Shown here: one piece after another, positions 11,110-22,079 of the stretch
Layout: each line of letters opens with the position of its first letter
Position numbering within the stretch: position 1 is the first letter of the stretch
Made by a program: the position numbers and the translations under genes
The notes under the pieces: model-generated
The model's input: the letters and a program-made list of their open reading frames with translations, nothing else
What the model was told of the DNA's origin: nothing
Database searches by the model: none
From: Gracilaria gracilis
Taxonomy: Eukaryota; Rhodophyta; Florideophyceae; Gracilariales; Gracilariaceae
NCBI GenBank assembly: GCA_030374805.1
Contig: JARGSG010000032.1
Coordinates: 62,001 to 126,000, forward strand
Direction: 5' to 3'
DNA length: 64,000 nucleotides

Positions 11110-11942
11110 TTGACCTCGCCTTCCTCTTCTCTCCGCTCCTCCCACACCCCAGCTGTTGTTGTATGCAGAGGCCGCATTGGCTGCATGCTTTACGAACACG
11201 GTACCCCTCAAGATACCATTCTTTCACTCCAAGATTTCATAGCCACAGGCAGCATTCCGCAAGGTCCCATTTTCTTCTGCGGCAGGAGCAACTTGTTGGA
11301 AACAGTATTCGTTCCTGCCCTCCATCTCGCAGACAAGACTTGGTCTTCATTCAGAACGGCCACATTCTTCCCATTCTTTCAAATCATGGATTTCATCACA
11401 CCACACGAGCAGTTCTTTACATCGCCGTACCCACTCTTGCTGCACCTCCACAGGATGGCGTCACCCCTCTTACTCCCAACGGCCTCACAACTGTCACCGG
11501 AAAATGGGCTTTCGCACTAGCACAGCCCGTCTTTAACGCAGGTCTCACTTGCAATGTCGTTGACGAAGACGCCTTCTCTAAATCCTACTACGAAAAGCTC
11601 GTCTGGATCTCTTCATTCAACCTAGTTGGTTCCTCCCACGGCTTCATTACCGTGCATGACGTGGCCACTCGCTACAATACCATAGTTTCAACGATAATGA
11701 AGGAACTATTCGGCATAGTCTCCTCCAACACAGCTATTTCCTACAATATCCCCTCCACAGTACAATCCCTCCTCATCTACGGCAGCACTCCTACCTTCTT
11801 TCACGCCTCATTCTCTGAGTACGAATTCAGAAATGCTTACTTCTACCTTTCCTCCGAGGATACCAAGAGAGCCGGCTTGGCTGACCCTGCCTCTTTTCAC
11901 ACTAACTATGTCAATGTCCTTAGAAAAGACATACTCTTTTAG
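11110..11942 (+). pseudogene. Ketopantoate-reductase-like protein (captured gene), frameshifted
   Basis: Two overlapping frames together match the layout of ketopantoate reductase (ApbA/PanE)-like proteins of plastid/cyanobacterial type. The first frame (about 11150-11300) has GRIGCMLYEHGTPQDT and GSIPQGPIFFCGR. The second (about 11320-11940) has DLVFIQNGHILPILSNHG, LTTVTGKWA, YYEKLVWISSFNLVGSSHG and TVHDVA, the last resembling the K-W-x3-FNL C-terminal helix of the family. A frameshift lies near 11300-11330, so the present copy should not make the full protein. Such enzymes reduce 2-dehydropantoate with NADPH in pantothenate/CoA synthesis, but relatives of unknown substrate exist. No canonical Rossmann GxGxxG is visible at the start, so the N terminus may be missing. 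It lies within the transposon and looks like cargo. Confidence 0.55.
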
Positions 11943-12139
11943 TACAAGTACTAATTTGGTCTCATTTTGTAAAAAAGATATCTTCGCACAATACTCTCTC
12001 TCTTTACCCCACGCTTTGTAACTCATTTTCTTTCTTCAACAATCCTTTTATGCTCGCATTATATCAAAACATTCGTTCATTTCTCAGTACTAGTCAAGTC
12101 ACCTCACTCTTATACACAAAACCCTACACACCCTACATG

Positions 12140-12520
12140 TTTTATCTAGTCCTCCTCATAATCCATTATCATCGGTCCCTCCTCGTAGTCCCCATCAGTG
12201 TTATCAGCCTTGTGGCCTTGTACCTCGTCATCTTCCTCTTTGTAATCCTCCTATCCAACTTCCTCTTCCTCCATTTCAAAGTTGCTCACAGAACTTTCCT
12301 CCTCGTCCAGCTGGTCGTTCGCGACAAACATGCGGACGTGAAGTACAGACTGCTGATGATGGGAGGCGCGCAACGACAGAGATCGCAGAAATTCCTTAAG
12401 GCTACGCCAAAGCGAGGAGAATAAAGGGCGGGAAGTGAAGGTGCGATTGAACGCTTCCAATGAGGAAATACAAATCACGCGACGAGCACTTTGGCATCTA
12501 GGTGGTGGGGCACGGGCTGA
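12140..12520 (-). pseudogene. Short acidic-tailed frame of unknown function
   Basis: On the minus strand a frame reads through FNRTFTSRPLFSSLWRSLKE to a strongly acidic tail (QLDEEESSVSNFEMEEEEVG). It hits a TAG at about 12251 and continues in the same frame with DYKEEDDEV and further acidic residues to about 12140. Such persistence on this strand, opposite a low-quality plus-strand frame, suggests remnant coding sequence between the reductase-like and methyltransferase genes. No family was recognised. Confidence 0.3.
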
Positions 12521-14866
12521 TGGTGGCGGCACACGGCCTACCTGTGGTGGGGCTCCGCAGTGGAGGCGTGGAGACTGACATCGGGGGCGACGGAAGTAGC
12601 GGGATGCTGGTGAGCCGGGCCGAGAAGAGCGCCGATGCTGTGGCCGCGGTGATGCGCGACGATGCAACGACGGCTCGGCTTCTCGACGAGGTGCACAAGG
12701 ACGACGGCCATCGCTTACTACTGAGCAACACGCAAACTCTTCGGGAAAACGAGGTCCAACCGTGGGCATGGAATCTTCCAGAGGACATTGATGTGGTCCT
12801 CCGAGCGCTTGCGAAGGAGTTCATTTCTGATCTGAACAAGGTTGTTGTGAACGAGCAGTTGTACACAATATCAGAACCTGGACGATGGGCCGTTCTAGAG
12901 ACGTTTCACAGCCACCCGTCAAGAGCGTTTGCTCAGAGATTTGATTGTTTCTCTAACTCGCTTATGTTCTCCATATTGGAGACAATAAACCCTTTGAAAA
13001 TCAAAGAAACACTCATGGTCCCTGATATACCTCTCACGCCGATATCGAAACTGGAGCCTGCCATAGAATTCATGACGATGACGATGAGCAGTTGGAAAGC
13101 GGGAATTCTCCGGGGGGGAAACAAGGAGTGGATGGAGATGGCGGAAGTGGAATGGATGTAGTGGGGGAGAGTGGGAATGAAGATGTTGGTGAACAGTCGT
13201 CCGACGCTGACATACAGCCTCCTCCTGCCATTTCCTCGTTGGACGATAAAATGGCATTCCAACGTTGTGAACTGGAGATGGAGAAATACTTTCGAATTCA
13301 TAATTGCGGGTTCGAGGATATGGTGGAAACGGACGAAACTCTGCTAAACAACGGAGTCTCTCCATTGGGGAACGTTCAACTGGTTCTTATGGACCCACCA
13401 TACAACATAAAGGCCGATAAGAACCGAGAGAACAGTTGGTACGATATGCTGAGCGCTGAGCATATGAAGAAGGCGGCAAAGCTTATATCAAGGCTGCTAC
13501 GTCCGTGGGGTCATTTCGTTATCTTCTGTGCATTGGAACAGGTGAACCAGTGGACCAGGGTGCTTTCTCTTATTGAAGCAAAGGAAGAGCAAGGGGTTCC
13601 GAGGCGATCATTTGTTGTGGACCAGGTCCCAATTCATTTTATACGGTTGCAAGGCAACCCCATGCGACTCCCGGGACGCAGGTCCTGCTCCTTGTTCCCT
13701 GCCATGGAGTGTGCAATACCTGGTGTTCGAAGTGGCCTCGCTTATGCACAGCAGCATGCGATGGTGAACTATGAGAACTTCAACTACGTGCAGTCGAGGT
13801 ATCCAGGGTACCACAGTGTTATTGACCAAGATTTTCGCAGCCAGGTGATACAGTGGTGGACTTGTTCGCGGGAACTTTTTCGACTGCCATGGCATGCATG
13901 GAGTTACAACGTCATCGGAAGTTTATTGGTTGTGAGCTGGATCCTGACTGTTTTGCGCATGCTAGGCACGCGGCAATTGTTCAGTTCGCGATGTGCATGC
14001 GCGATAATGAGACGGACATTCAAATTACGCAGGAGGTCCGAAACTCTGTGAATCGCGTGATGGACTTATTTCCCAAGTAAAACGCTCGTCCTTCACGATC
14101 ATGGAAGGCTCCACCCGGCTTCCCACAGTATCAGAAGTTCCCACCGTATATTGTGGACTTCCTGGCATCGATGTGGCGGCAGAAGGGCATGGCCATGATC
14201 GGCAGGCGCAAAGCGCTGCATGAGTGGCCGAAAACGTTGCAAGGGAAGATGGATCTCCTGGACTGGAACGTGATGTTGGCACTGGAGGCCACTATGTGTG
14301 GTTGTCGCATTGGAGAGTAGTCGATTCGTGACCATGAAGCAGGAGTGGGAGTGTTTACCACGCGCCGTTTCATGCAGAACGAAGAGATATGTTTCTTTTA
14401 CGGAACTCTAGTGTACCATGACTTAACGAAGAGGAAGGAGGTACACAAGAAGTACGGGGAAGGGTTGTTGGGAGCCACCGCCGCATGTTTTCGAACTTAT
14501 GCGATGGAGGTTAGCCTGCGAGGCGAGGTATTCCGGAAACTCCTGGAAAAGAGACGAGAAGTACCTACAATCCCTGTATGGATTGTCCCCGCTCCATTTT
14601 CGTTGGGTGGAACAATTAACGACCCAAAATATATGGAAGGGGATAAAGATAGGGATGCAGTGGAGGATGGCTTGAAACAGTGACGGACTGCCAATGTGGC
14701 GGTGAGTCGAACCCCAGGGACTGGGCGAACTCCACTTCAATAAAGAGAATACCGAATGCTTGCCGTCCGGGCACTTCGGGATGTAGAAGTGGGAGAAGAG
14801 TTGTTTGCAGATTATGGAATGAAGTACACATGGGGTACGTCTTCGAATCCTATAGTAATCGAGTAG
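12502..14866 (+). pseudogene. DNA amino-methyltransferase (DPPY, beta-type order) fused in frame to SET domain, decayed
   Basis: The open frame begins without an ATG. An N-terminal region (12502-13090) leads by frameshift into an acidic linker (DDDDEQLESGNS). The catalytic motif IV follows (LVLMDPPYN, DPPY at 13392-13403). After about 150 residues, and a frameshift near 13836, comes the SAM-binding motif I (VVDLFAGTFSTAMACMEL, GCELDPDCF; 13855-13950). Motif IV before motif I is the beta-class order of N6-adenine/N4-cytosine methyltransferases. A TAA at 14078-14080 follows, but the same frame continues into a SET domain: GVGVFTTRRF and EEICFFYGTLVYHD (14345-14420), GGTINDPKY (about 14605), and VEVGEELFADYGMKY (14785-14830). 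Further in-frame stops are TAG 14318, TGA 14681 and TAA 14741; the likely natural end is TAG 14864. It probably methylated DNA and histone lysine; substrates are unknown. Confidence 0.7.
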
Positions 14867-14869
14867 AGC

Positions 14870-15177
14870 TCAATTGATTTATGACTTATAGAACCGAAAG
14901 GTGTACCATAGTATGTGTCAAATCGAATTGTGTACATTTTATTACGCTTTCTCTCTAACTCTCGTGTTCCACAGGGGAGGAAGAGAACTCCCTCAAGTGA
15001 GTGGGTGTCGTCACTTTTATCATCCAGTGACGTAAACAAAATGGGGATAGGATTCGGGGGAGTGAGTTGGCGTTCAAGTACATAGAATAGAAGACACGGA
15101 GTACATGTGATATGATGTAAAAGTGTAACAGTTTTTGGCAGTGAGATTTCGTACAGGAAGGGAAATTTCCGTCCCAA
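14870..15177 (-). other. Gap between transposon genes with one small minus-strand frame
   Basis: A 121-residue minus-strand frame (15177 to 14812) overlaps the 3' end of the SET region. It has no recognisable domain and no supporting repeat copy. It may be chance. No other signal was seen in this roughly 300-base gap. Confidence 0.25.
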
Positions 15178-15187
15178 TTTTCGGAAA

Positions 15188-17869
15188 GTGATTCCGAAAA
15201 GTACTAAAACGGTGCGATATTTCTACCACACGTCGAGTGGAGGTGTGCGTTTCACGGGGGACCTGCGATCACGTCGAGCGGCGAACACGTCTTGCGGCGA
15301 GCGGCGACAACATCTAGAGCGCACCGCCGGGCGCATCGTCGTCGTCCGATTCCATAAGGGGAAACGTAAAACTAGAAGTGCGAATGCGAATGCGAATGCG
15401 GACAATGTAAGCGGGCGCGCGTCAAGAGGGCGAACGCGTGCAGAGGTGGTAGGTCGGGGTCGCGAGGATGGCTTGGGTAGTACTACGCGTGCGCCTCGAA
15501 GCGGCGATGTGCAAAATGGCGAGGGCGGTATTGGGCGTACGTCGCGCCCTCCTCGAAGCGGATTACGTGGGAAAGGTAGGAAGAACACGGGGAGACGTGA
15601 TCGAGGCTGACCTTTGGAGCGACCCGAGCGAACCGAGTGCACCGAGCAAACGGAGCGAACCCAGCGAACCGAGCGAACGGTAAGTGCTTTGGTAACACAA
15701 GCTACTCCACTTCCACATGAGATGGGAAATGGAGGAGGGGAAAGCAGGGGAGGGATGGGAGGAAGGCAGGGGGATGATGCGCGAAGCGGTAGAGATAGAG
15801 GTGGGTGGCGAAGGGGCGATGACTCCACGCAAGTTGTAGAAGAAGGCGAGTGTGGAGATGTCATAGAGAAGGGGAGAGAGTGTCGCAGTGCGGGGTAGGG
15901 AAGGACGATAGCAAGAAGTACTAGTGGGATAGCTAGCCGTGGTATTAGAGGGAAGGAAGGAGAGAGTGTGGCTGGGGTTGGCGTTCGGGAGGGGAGGGGT
16001 CGCGAGAGAGAAGTAGGAGGAGGCGTTCAGGTGGCGAGGAACGAGGGCATGGAGGTTGTGGTTGATGTTAGGAGGAATCGAATGGTGGGCACAGAAAGAA
16101 CTGGTGGACCGCGCCATACTGCGATGCGGGAGGAAGAGGAAGTGGGGTGTATGAGGCATGTGAGGGAGCATGGAAACGCAGAGGACAGTGGGAGGCGAAT
16201 TGGGCGTGTGGGCGATGGAAAGGGGAGCCACGCTAATGTAGAGAGGATGGAATGGCTCCGAGACAATTTGCCCGGGAAAGTTGTAGGACGTAGCAGTGAT
16301 TGAGAATGTGAGAGACAATATACCAGTGGATAGGAGGGTATTCGAAGGAGAAGATGTCGTTGTCGGAAACAGGCATAGAACTGGAGGGAACTTGGTGGAA
16401 ACTGCGGTACGAACGCCTAAAGGAATAATTGTGAGGCACAATGCCGTTCGGATTCAGGACGATGTGCATGAAGCAGGAGTCGACGATTCTGGGGATCGTG
16501 GAGAGAGGAACGGAGCAAGGGAATTGGGAACTACAGGAATAGCAGAAGGAGATGAAGAGAACTTACGCGTGTTGCCAAGGTCTGCACTGGTTGAGAGGGT
16601 CAATTGGTTGAAAGGGAAGCTGGGAAATATGACGGGGGATCACTATACCATGATGGTGAGTGTGAAGCTCACGCAGAAAGAATTGGAACGGGTGAGGGAG
16701 GAGCTGAAGCAGCAAAATGTGTTGATTGAAAGTTTAAGGGAGGCTGTGAAGGGTACAAAGCGAAGGGGGTGTGGGAAGGAAGTGAAGGGGCGTCGAAGAC
16801 ATGAAATAGAGGTGCTAAAATTTTTTTACGGATTTGCAAGGGCTGTATATGATAAGATTCTCCACTATGCAAAGTTGGAGGCGTCAGAACTCAGTTTTGA
16901 CACAGAGAACGTTGGTAAGAGCTGGAAGAACAGGAGTGAGACGGTGGGAGAAAGTAGGGAGGGCAGCATATTTGTGGTTGGGGAGAAGGAGATGGTACCT
17001 CGATGCGCGTATCAAGTGGCATATGAGATGAGGGCGTATACGCCATCAACGGAGGTAGGAAGTGGTGTGCTGTTGAAGTATGTGGTGGTGACGGAAATAA
17101 TGGGAGATACTTGGGAAACAATACGAGAAGCGGGAAGGAAACAGGAGTGTGTGGATAATGTGAGTGTGGACAAGTGTCTGAGGCAGCGGATGAAGCAGAC
17201 ATTAAGCGATGTGATTGGGGTGCGGAAGCGGGCGGCTTGCGACAAGTTATTCCCCATCCTTGGATATGATTTGATTGTGAAACGTGCGAAACCTACTGAG
17301 GGGACTGAGCTATGGGAAGAGCTAAAGCAGCAGATGAGGGAGGCGCGCGAGAAGCTGATGGGAAGGAGGAGGGCGGGGGGAATGAGTTGTGTGCGTGTAG
17401 AACGAGCCGGTTCGAGGACCTTCCATATTCCGGGTCTCGTGCGGTTGGGCCACTATGGGAGGTTGATGATGAAGATATGTACTTCAAGAATGGGATGGCG
17501 GTGGCCGTGTTGGAAGAGTATATGGGATACGCGGTGGAGAGGCAAAGTAACGGTGAACGGCAGTACGTGGATGGGACCGTGATGCACCTTGCGAGACTTG
17601 ACGCCTGGATTGCCTGTGTGGTGAAAACTATGAACGAGGTTGTGGGACGTGGAGGGCAAAGACAGCTTTTGTTCTCTACTTTGTATGGGAATTATCTACC
17701 TGGGGCTGTTGAAGGAATACTGGGGGTAGCCTGGCAATCGCTACAGGAGGAGCATGCCGAGGAATTTGAGAACGATGGGTTTGTGGCTGGAGATCCGAGG
17801 TGTGTGTTGGGAAACTCTGGGAGAACCGCGACAATTGGGCTGTGGGTACCACCGAGGAAGAAGATATAA
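15188..17869 (+). pseudogene. Transposon-encoded basic/coiled-coil protein of unknown function, interrupted
   Basis: One plus-strand frame runs 15188-16303, broken only by TGA 15608-15610 and TAG 15896-15898. It then shifts near 16296 to a long clean frame (to about 17370) and shifts back to the first frame until TAA at 17867-17869. The N-terminal third is Arg/Gly-rich with NANANA repeats and a 9-bp tandem repeat at 15617-15679. The middle has a coiled coil (LTQKELERVREELKQQNVLI, about 16670-16730) and a basic stretch (KGTKRRGCGKEVKGRRR, about 16755-16800). The C-terminal part is globular, without a known motif (MAVAVLEEYMGYAVE, about 17495). It looks like a nuclear, nucleic-acid-binding protein and may be a second helper of the element. 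No family was recognised and the start codon is unclear. Confidence 0.45.
15617..15679 (+). repeat. 9-bp tandem repeat, seven units
   Basis: Seven units of the consensus GAGCGAACC in a row, inside the unknown transposon protein gene. They encode (E-R-T)-like or (S-E-P)-like triplets depending on frame. A (GCGAAT)3 repeat lies upstream at about 15380-15400. Confidence 0.8.
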
Positions 17870-18187
17870 CTAGCTGTGAGGGAGGACTATTTTATGGCAA
17901 AACTAACACGGAGACTAGGTGCAGTTCTTGATTGTTACATAGCGGCCTGTCGACCGGAGGACGCGAGTTTCGGGCGGTTGGTGGCACACCGGGTGGAACG
18001 CAGGGAAGAGACAGGGGTTGATGGTAGGGAAGAGGCGGGCTACTAAGGGTAGGGTGAGGTGCAGTGGGGGGGAGGGGGTGGAGGTATGTGTCGGATGGGA
18101 AAGAAATGCTTCTTCTTTCTCATGTCATGCGTATCTTCACTCCTTCCAATTGAAACGAAGCGGGTTGAAATTTTTATGAAGCTGAAG
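17870..18187. other. Short intergenic gap between convergent transposon genes
   Basis: About 320 bases between the ends of the plus-strand unknown gene and the minus-strand transposase. No gene or clear signal was recognised; probably the 3' ends of both units. Confidence 0.4.
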
Positions 18188-21100
18188 CTAACACGGAATA
18201 GAGGCTACGTGTTGGATGGTAAATAAGGCTTGGCGGTGGGGTCTCGATAGAACCGATTGAGATAGAATCGGTGAAAGCGCCAGTGTAGACGAGAAGTGAA
18301 GGGAGGAGTAGTTCTGGCGGAGAACATGAACGTAGCCAAGGATGGAGGATGAGGGGATGAGTCCATACCAAAGGGAAACGTTATCGGAAGTGGAGTGGGT
18401 AGAGATGGGAACTGGGTGGATGGTGTGGTTATGTTCGTCGTCTGTTGCCCATCGGAGGCAAACGCAGTTGAGGGTGAGATCGACGTCGTCGCTGGGTGGG
18501 ACGAGTTCCATGGATTGAACGAAAGCCAACTCCTTGGCAGTAGAAGTTGAAGAAGTAAGGGCGAAACGAAAAAGGGAGATGAGTTTGCAGACCCAGAAGA
18601 TGGATATGGAAAGGGGGAGGTGGAGCCGGCGACGAGAATGTGGGAGAACTTTGGGGACTTGGATGGACCGAAGGAGGGGGTGGCAAAAATTCGTTGGATG
18701 AGAGGGACTGGAGGATCCTGGGGCGCGAGCTCGTACCGCTTTTCAATGTAGTTGTCGAGTGTTGGGATGTAACTGCCGACGACGTAAGCGGAGTTGACTA
18801 TGGTGAGTCGAGCCTGACAGAGGGCGGGGGAGTTGTCAGTGAGTTGTAGGACATCGAGAGAGAGGGGGATGAAGGATGGGAGGGCGTCTCTTCCGAATTG
18901 TGCAAGAATGGATAGGGTATTGGGGGGAAGAGGTTTTGAAGAGATTTGTGAGGGAGGTGAGGATTGGCTCGAATGAATTTGTGGGCAGTGATTAGGTCCG
19001 CAGAGGAGATGTGTTTGCCATGATGGACGAAACCGGGTTCTTGGGATTGCGGGGGGAAGCGAGGCCAGGGGAGGAAGAGGTGAAGGAAGGGTTTGTGGAG
19101 ACGGGATTCCAGTCCTTGATGGCGTTGGAGCGGTGGATTGCACGAATGGTTTCTTGATGTGCGGTGGACCTGCGCTTTGAGGTTTTGGAGTAGTAGGACT
19201 TGAAGAGGGTGTGGGCCTGCTCGAATATGCCGGCATCATTGAAGTGGAGGCCTCCGAGGCGGCGAATGTCCTCGACAATGTGGTCGAGGAGGTGGAACTT
19301 GAGGGCTCCGAGGCTGGAAGTGTGGTGGGGGCCGAGGACGAGTACGGCTGTGCGCTTGATGGAGCGGATTTGGTTGTGGAGGTCGATGAGGCGGGCGTCG
19401 GTCCATTCGGTGAAGGTGTTGTATCGCATGGAGGCGAGGAGGAGGTCTGAGTACTTGGAGAAGACGGAAGTGATGGGAGCTGAATCGACTTCGTCACAGC
19501 ATCGGTCGAAGAAGGCGCCGATGAAGGGAAAGACCACGTCGAGTGCGCGGTAGTTTTCGCTTCAAGCATACCAGGCAAGCCGTCGGTAGTGAAGAAACCG
19601 TTGAGAGTTTGACCGTTGTCGGAAGTGGAGAAGTCGATGTGGAGTCCGTTTGCGGGGGAGTGCTTTTCGATGGCGGAGAGGATGGTGTTTGAATGTTTGA
19701 GGATGGAAGTGCGGACGGAGTTGAAGGGGCGACGGGACTTGGAGGAACGGGGGATGGTGGAGAGTGCTTCTGAGCGGAGTCTCTCGATGGCGGCGAGCTT
19801 GATGAGCTTGGAGACGCCGGGGTGGAAGTTGTTGAGTGGTTCGAAGGTGAAGATGTTGTAAGGGGAGAGGAGTGGAGTGATGTTGAGAAGAAGGTATGAT
19901 TCGAACAGGGAGGTGTACTTTGCGAGGGAGAGGGAGTGGAGGGCTTCAAGGGCTTTTCCTTTGTGTTGCGGGAGATTCTGGGCTTACGAGCGAGGAGAGC
20001 GTCTTGTGATTGTTGGAGGAGAGTGGAATTTGATTTGCGTGCGGCGAGGGTCTGGTGCTGAGTTCGGGGGGAAGGGGATTGAATGTGTAGGCGGAGGTCT
20101 GTGCGGGAGACGGTGCATCTATGACAAGGGTGTTGGGGGCGGATTCCGTGGGAGATGGCGAGGATGTCTTTTGCTTAGGAGATGTCGGCGCAGTAGCTAA
20201 CGATGATTGGGTGACATTGGCGGAGAATGCCATGGGCGTCACGGAAGTGGAAGCCGTTGAGACCGGAGGAGAGGAGGAGGCCGAGGAGGTTGGAGATGGC
20301 GAGCTGAATGAGTTCCATTTTGGTGTGGTGGGGGATGTGAGAGGAGGTTTGAGGGATGGATTCGTGGTCTCGGGAGGTGTTGGTTGGGAGGAAGGAGGTT
20401 GGGAAGTATCCGAGAAGGGTGAAGTGTTCGGCGATGCACTTGCGACGGAAGGCATCGGAGAAGTTGAGAAGGGTGATGTGAAGGGGGTAGGAGGTGATGA
20501 AAGAGGATTTGAGGGAGATGGAGGACTTGTCGGAGTAGATTTGGACCAGCCAATGAAGGAGTCGATACCGGTGGGGTCGGGGGTGTGCCAGATGCAGGAG
20601 TCGTTGGAAGAGTGCATGATTGCGGCTTTGAGGGCGGGGACTGCATCTTTTCCGAGGGTGGAGGCCATGGGGTGGGCGAAAGCGGGAGAGCCGGAAGGGT
20701 TTGTGTGGGAGACGGGGTGGAAGAAGGTGTTGTGGAAGTGTGCGAGGGCGAGTTGTTGTTTGAGGACCTGGATGGGGTCCTTTCGGAAGATGGAGGTGGA
20801 GAAGAGCTGCTGTGGGTCGGAGAGGGTGGTGGGAGCGAAGCCAATGTTGCTCACTCGGTGTTCAAAGGGGTCTATTTGAAGTTTGAGACACTGGGAGGCG
20901 GAGGAGACGGCGTTGTGGAAGGCGGATTTGAAGAAGGCGGGGTCGTGGAGGAGGGAGATCAGTTCGTCAGCCTTTCGGAGGCCGAGGGAGGAGGCGATGG
21001 AAGAGATGTAGAGGACCATGCGTTCGAGGTGGGGGTTGTTGAGGAGGGGGAAGAAAGGGGGAAGATGGGGAGTAGGGGAGGGAGAGATGGAGCCGACGGG

Positions 21101-21521
21101 GGGTGGTGGCGATGTGGTAGGCGTCCTGGGTGTGGAGGGAGAGGGAGAGTTGCTGGTGGTGGTAGGAGTCGTCGTCTGCGATGGGGACGTTGTCGGAAGG
21201 GCGGTTTGTGGGAGGGGGAGGTGTATGGAGGTGGGAAGTAGACTTGTGACGCTTGATGCGCCGGGGGAAGTGGGGGAGGCCTCCGCCTGGGGAGAGGAAA
21301 CGCTTGTTTGGGTTGAGGCGATTGGGGCATCTCCTCTGGTGCCTTTGGATGGCGAGGATGGTGCGAACGAAGAAAAAGCAGCCTTCAAAGCAGCAGTTGG
21401 GCATATCGGGGAAGGTTTGGGGGGTGTTGGAGAGGATTGGGGGTACGTAGCGGGGAGCGTAATATGGCGCACGGGCGGTGGGGCAGAGTGGTGGAGATGA
21501 TTGCACGTGATTCGAAGGCAT
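18188..21521 (-). pseudogene. Tnp2/CACTA-like transposase of the large element, multiply frameshifted
   Basis: Read on the minus strand from an ATG at 21521. The N terminus has a zinc finger, C-x4-C-x12-H-x3-C in CCFEGCFFFVRTILAIQRHQ and the next bases (about 21400). The central part (21000-20500) contains SFIGWSK. The catalytic-type region follows: MELIQLAISNLLGLLLSSG, HPIIVSYCADIS and HGIRPQHPCHRCTV (20330-20090). This is the D-x-x-A-x(9-12)-C-x-x-C pattern of Tnp2 transposases, here with a TAA after YCADIS. Near 19480-19200 a DUF4218-like region reads LGALKFHLLDHIVEDIRRLG and AGIFEQAHTLFKSYYSKTSK. The C terminus (18530-18190) carries SMELVPPSDDVDLTLNCVCL. At least four frame changes mean no active protein. 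It would cut and paste the element ends. The superfamily is fairly sure; the exact subfamily (plant-like CACTA or Plavaka/KDZ-like) is open. Confidence 0.7.
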
Positions 21522-21753
21522 TTCATATATTTAGTATACGAATGTCTGATGTGAAAGGTGTTGACTAGTGAACCGATCTCCTCAAACTGAAAAGGTATTC
21601 GATCCATTTGTATACTCCTATTCCTATTCGATAAACAGCTATTTAAGTTTCTATCTAAGTGTCTATCTCGCTATTCGCCGCCGTATACATGAACGTAGGT
21701 GACATTAACACACTGACATTGTGCTGCGAAACTACCATAAACGAAAGAAGTAT

Positions 21754-21932
21754 GCTAGTTTCCCTTCCATCCAAACTAGCAAAGATGGAAACAATTTGGA
21801 ATAATTCTTTCGAAAAAAACTAGCACAAGTGGAAAGGTGGAAATATTTTCGGAAATTTGCACTTCCAAATTTGGATAAATTCACCGGTTTTTCGTTCGTT
21901 TTAATTCGGTCATTTTTTACCGCCAAACTAGC
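21754..21932. repeat. Right subterminal GCTAG motif cluster
   Basis: GCTAG or CTAGC at 21754, 21776, 21820 and 21928, three of them in the form AAACTAGC. It mirrors the left cluster and supports the element boundary. Confidence 0.7.
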
Positions 21933-21953
21933 ATTCCGATGACACCGACGTAG
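21923..21953. repeat. Right terminal inverted repeat of the large transposon
   Basis: CCAAACTAGCATTCCGA, then two bases that differ from the left end, then ACACCGACGTAG. This is the reverse complement of the left end over 31 positions. Confidence 0.85.
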
Positions 21954-22032
21954 TAGCGGCGACGAGACGGCAAGCGAACACGACGAGGGAGTGGTGTTGT
22001 TGGCTTTGGTGTAGGTGCAAGTAGGGTTGTAG

Positions 22033-22059
22033 GGCACAGCGTGGAAGCTGTGCCTTTTT
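22033..22059 (+). other. Perfect 8-bp hairpin followed by T5
   Basis: GGCACAGC, a six-base loop, GCTGTGCC, then TTTTT, about 80 bases beyond the right transposon end. The form recalls a terminator or the end of a polymerase III transcript. In a eukaryotic context its role is unknown. Confidence 0.35.
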
Positions 22060-22079
22060 ATCTCGGTTAGAGATACCGA

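Larger units (their letters stand above)
9350..21953. mobile_element. 12.6-kb Tnp2/CACTA-like DNA transposon with epigenetic and metabolic cargo
   Basis: The element is bounded by 31-bp inverted repeats at 9350-9380 and 21923-21953, 27 of 31 positions identical. Inside each end are several GCTAG/CTAGC motifs (9371, 9384, 9392, 9422, 9442, 9526; 21754, 21776, 21820, 21928), the kind of subterminal repeat to which CACTA transposases and helper proteins bind. Gene order is coiled-coil protein (-), reductase-like (+), methyltransferase-SET (+), basic coiled-coil protein (+) and transposase (-), with the two outermost genes reading inwards-to-left on the minus strand. All but the coiled-coil gene are interrupted, so this copy is probably not autonomous. 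A target-site duplication was not found: flanks GACGGC and TAGCGG share CGGC, but not at equal distance. Confidence 0.82.

Noticed and set aside
15223-16441. Long Ser/Pro/Thr-rich minus-strand frames
   Set aside because: Shadows of the purine-rich plus-strand gene; no domain and composition-driven.
20121-21500. Gly/Glu/Val-rich plus-strand frames over 150 residues
   Set aside because: Opposite strand of the transposase, whose zinc finger, CxxC and DUF4218-like motifs are on the minus strand.
21953-21964. Possible CGGC target-site duplication of the large transposon
   Set aside because: The shared CGGC lies one base outside the repeat on the left but three bases outside on the right, so it is not a clean duplication.
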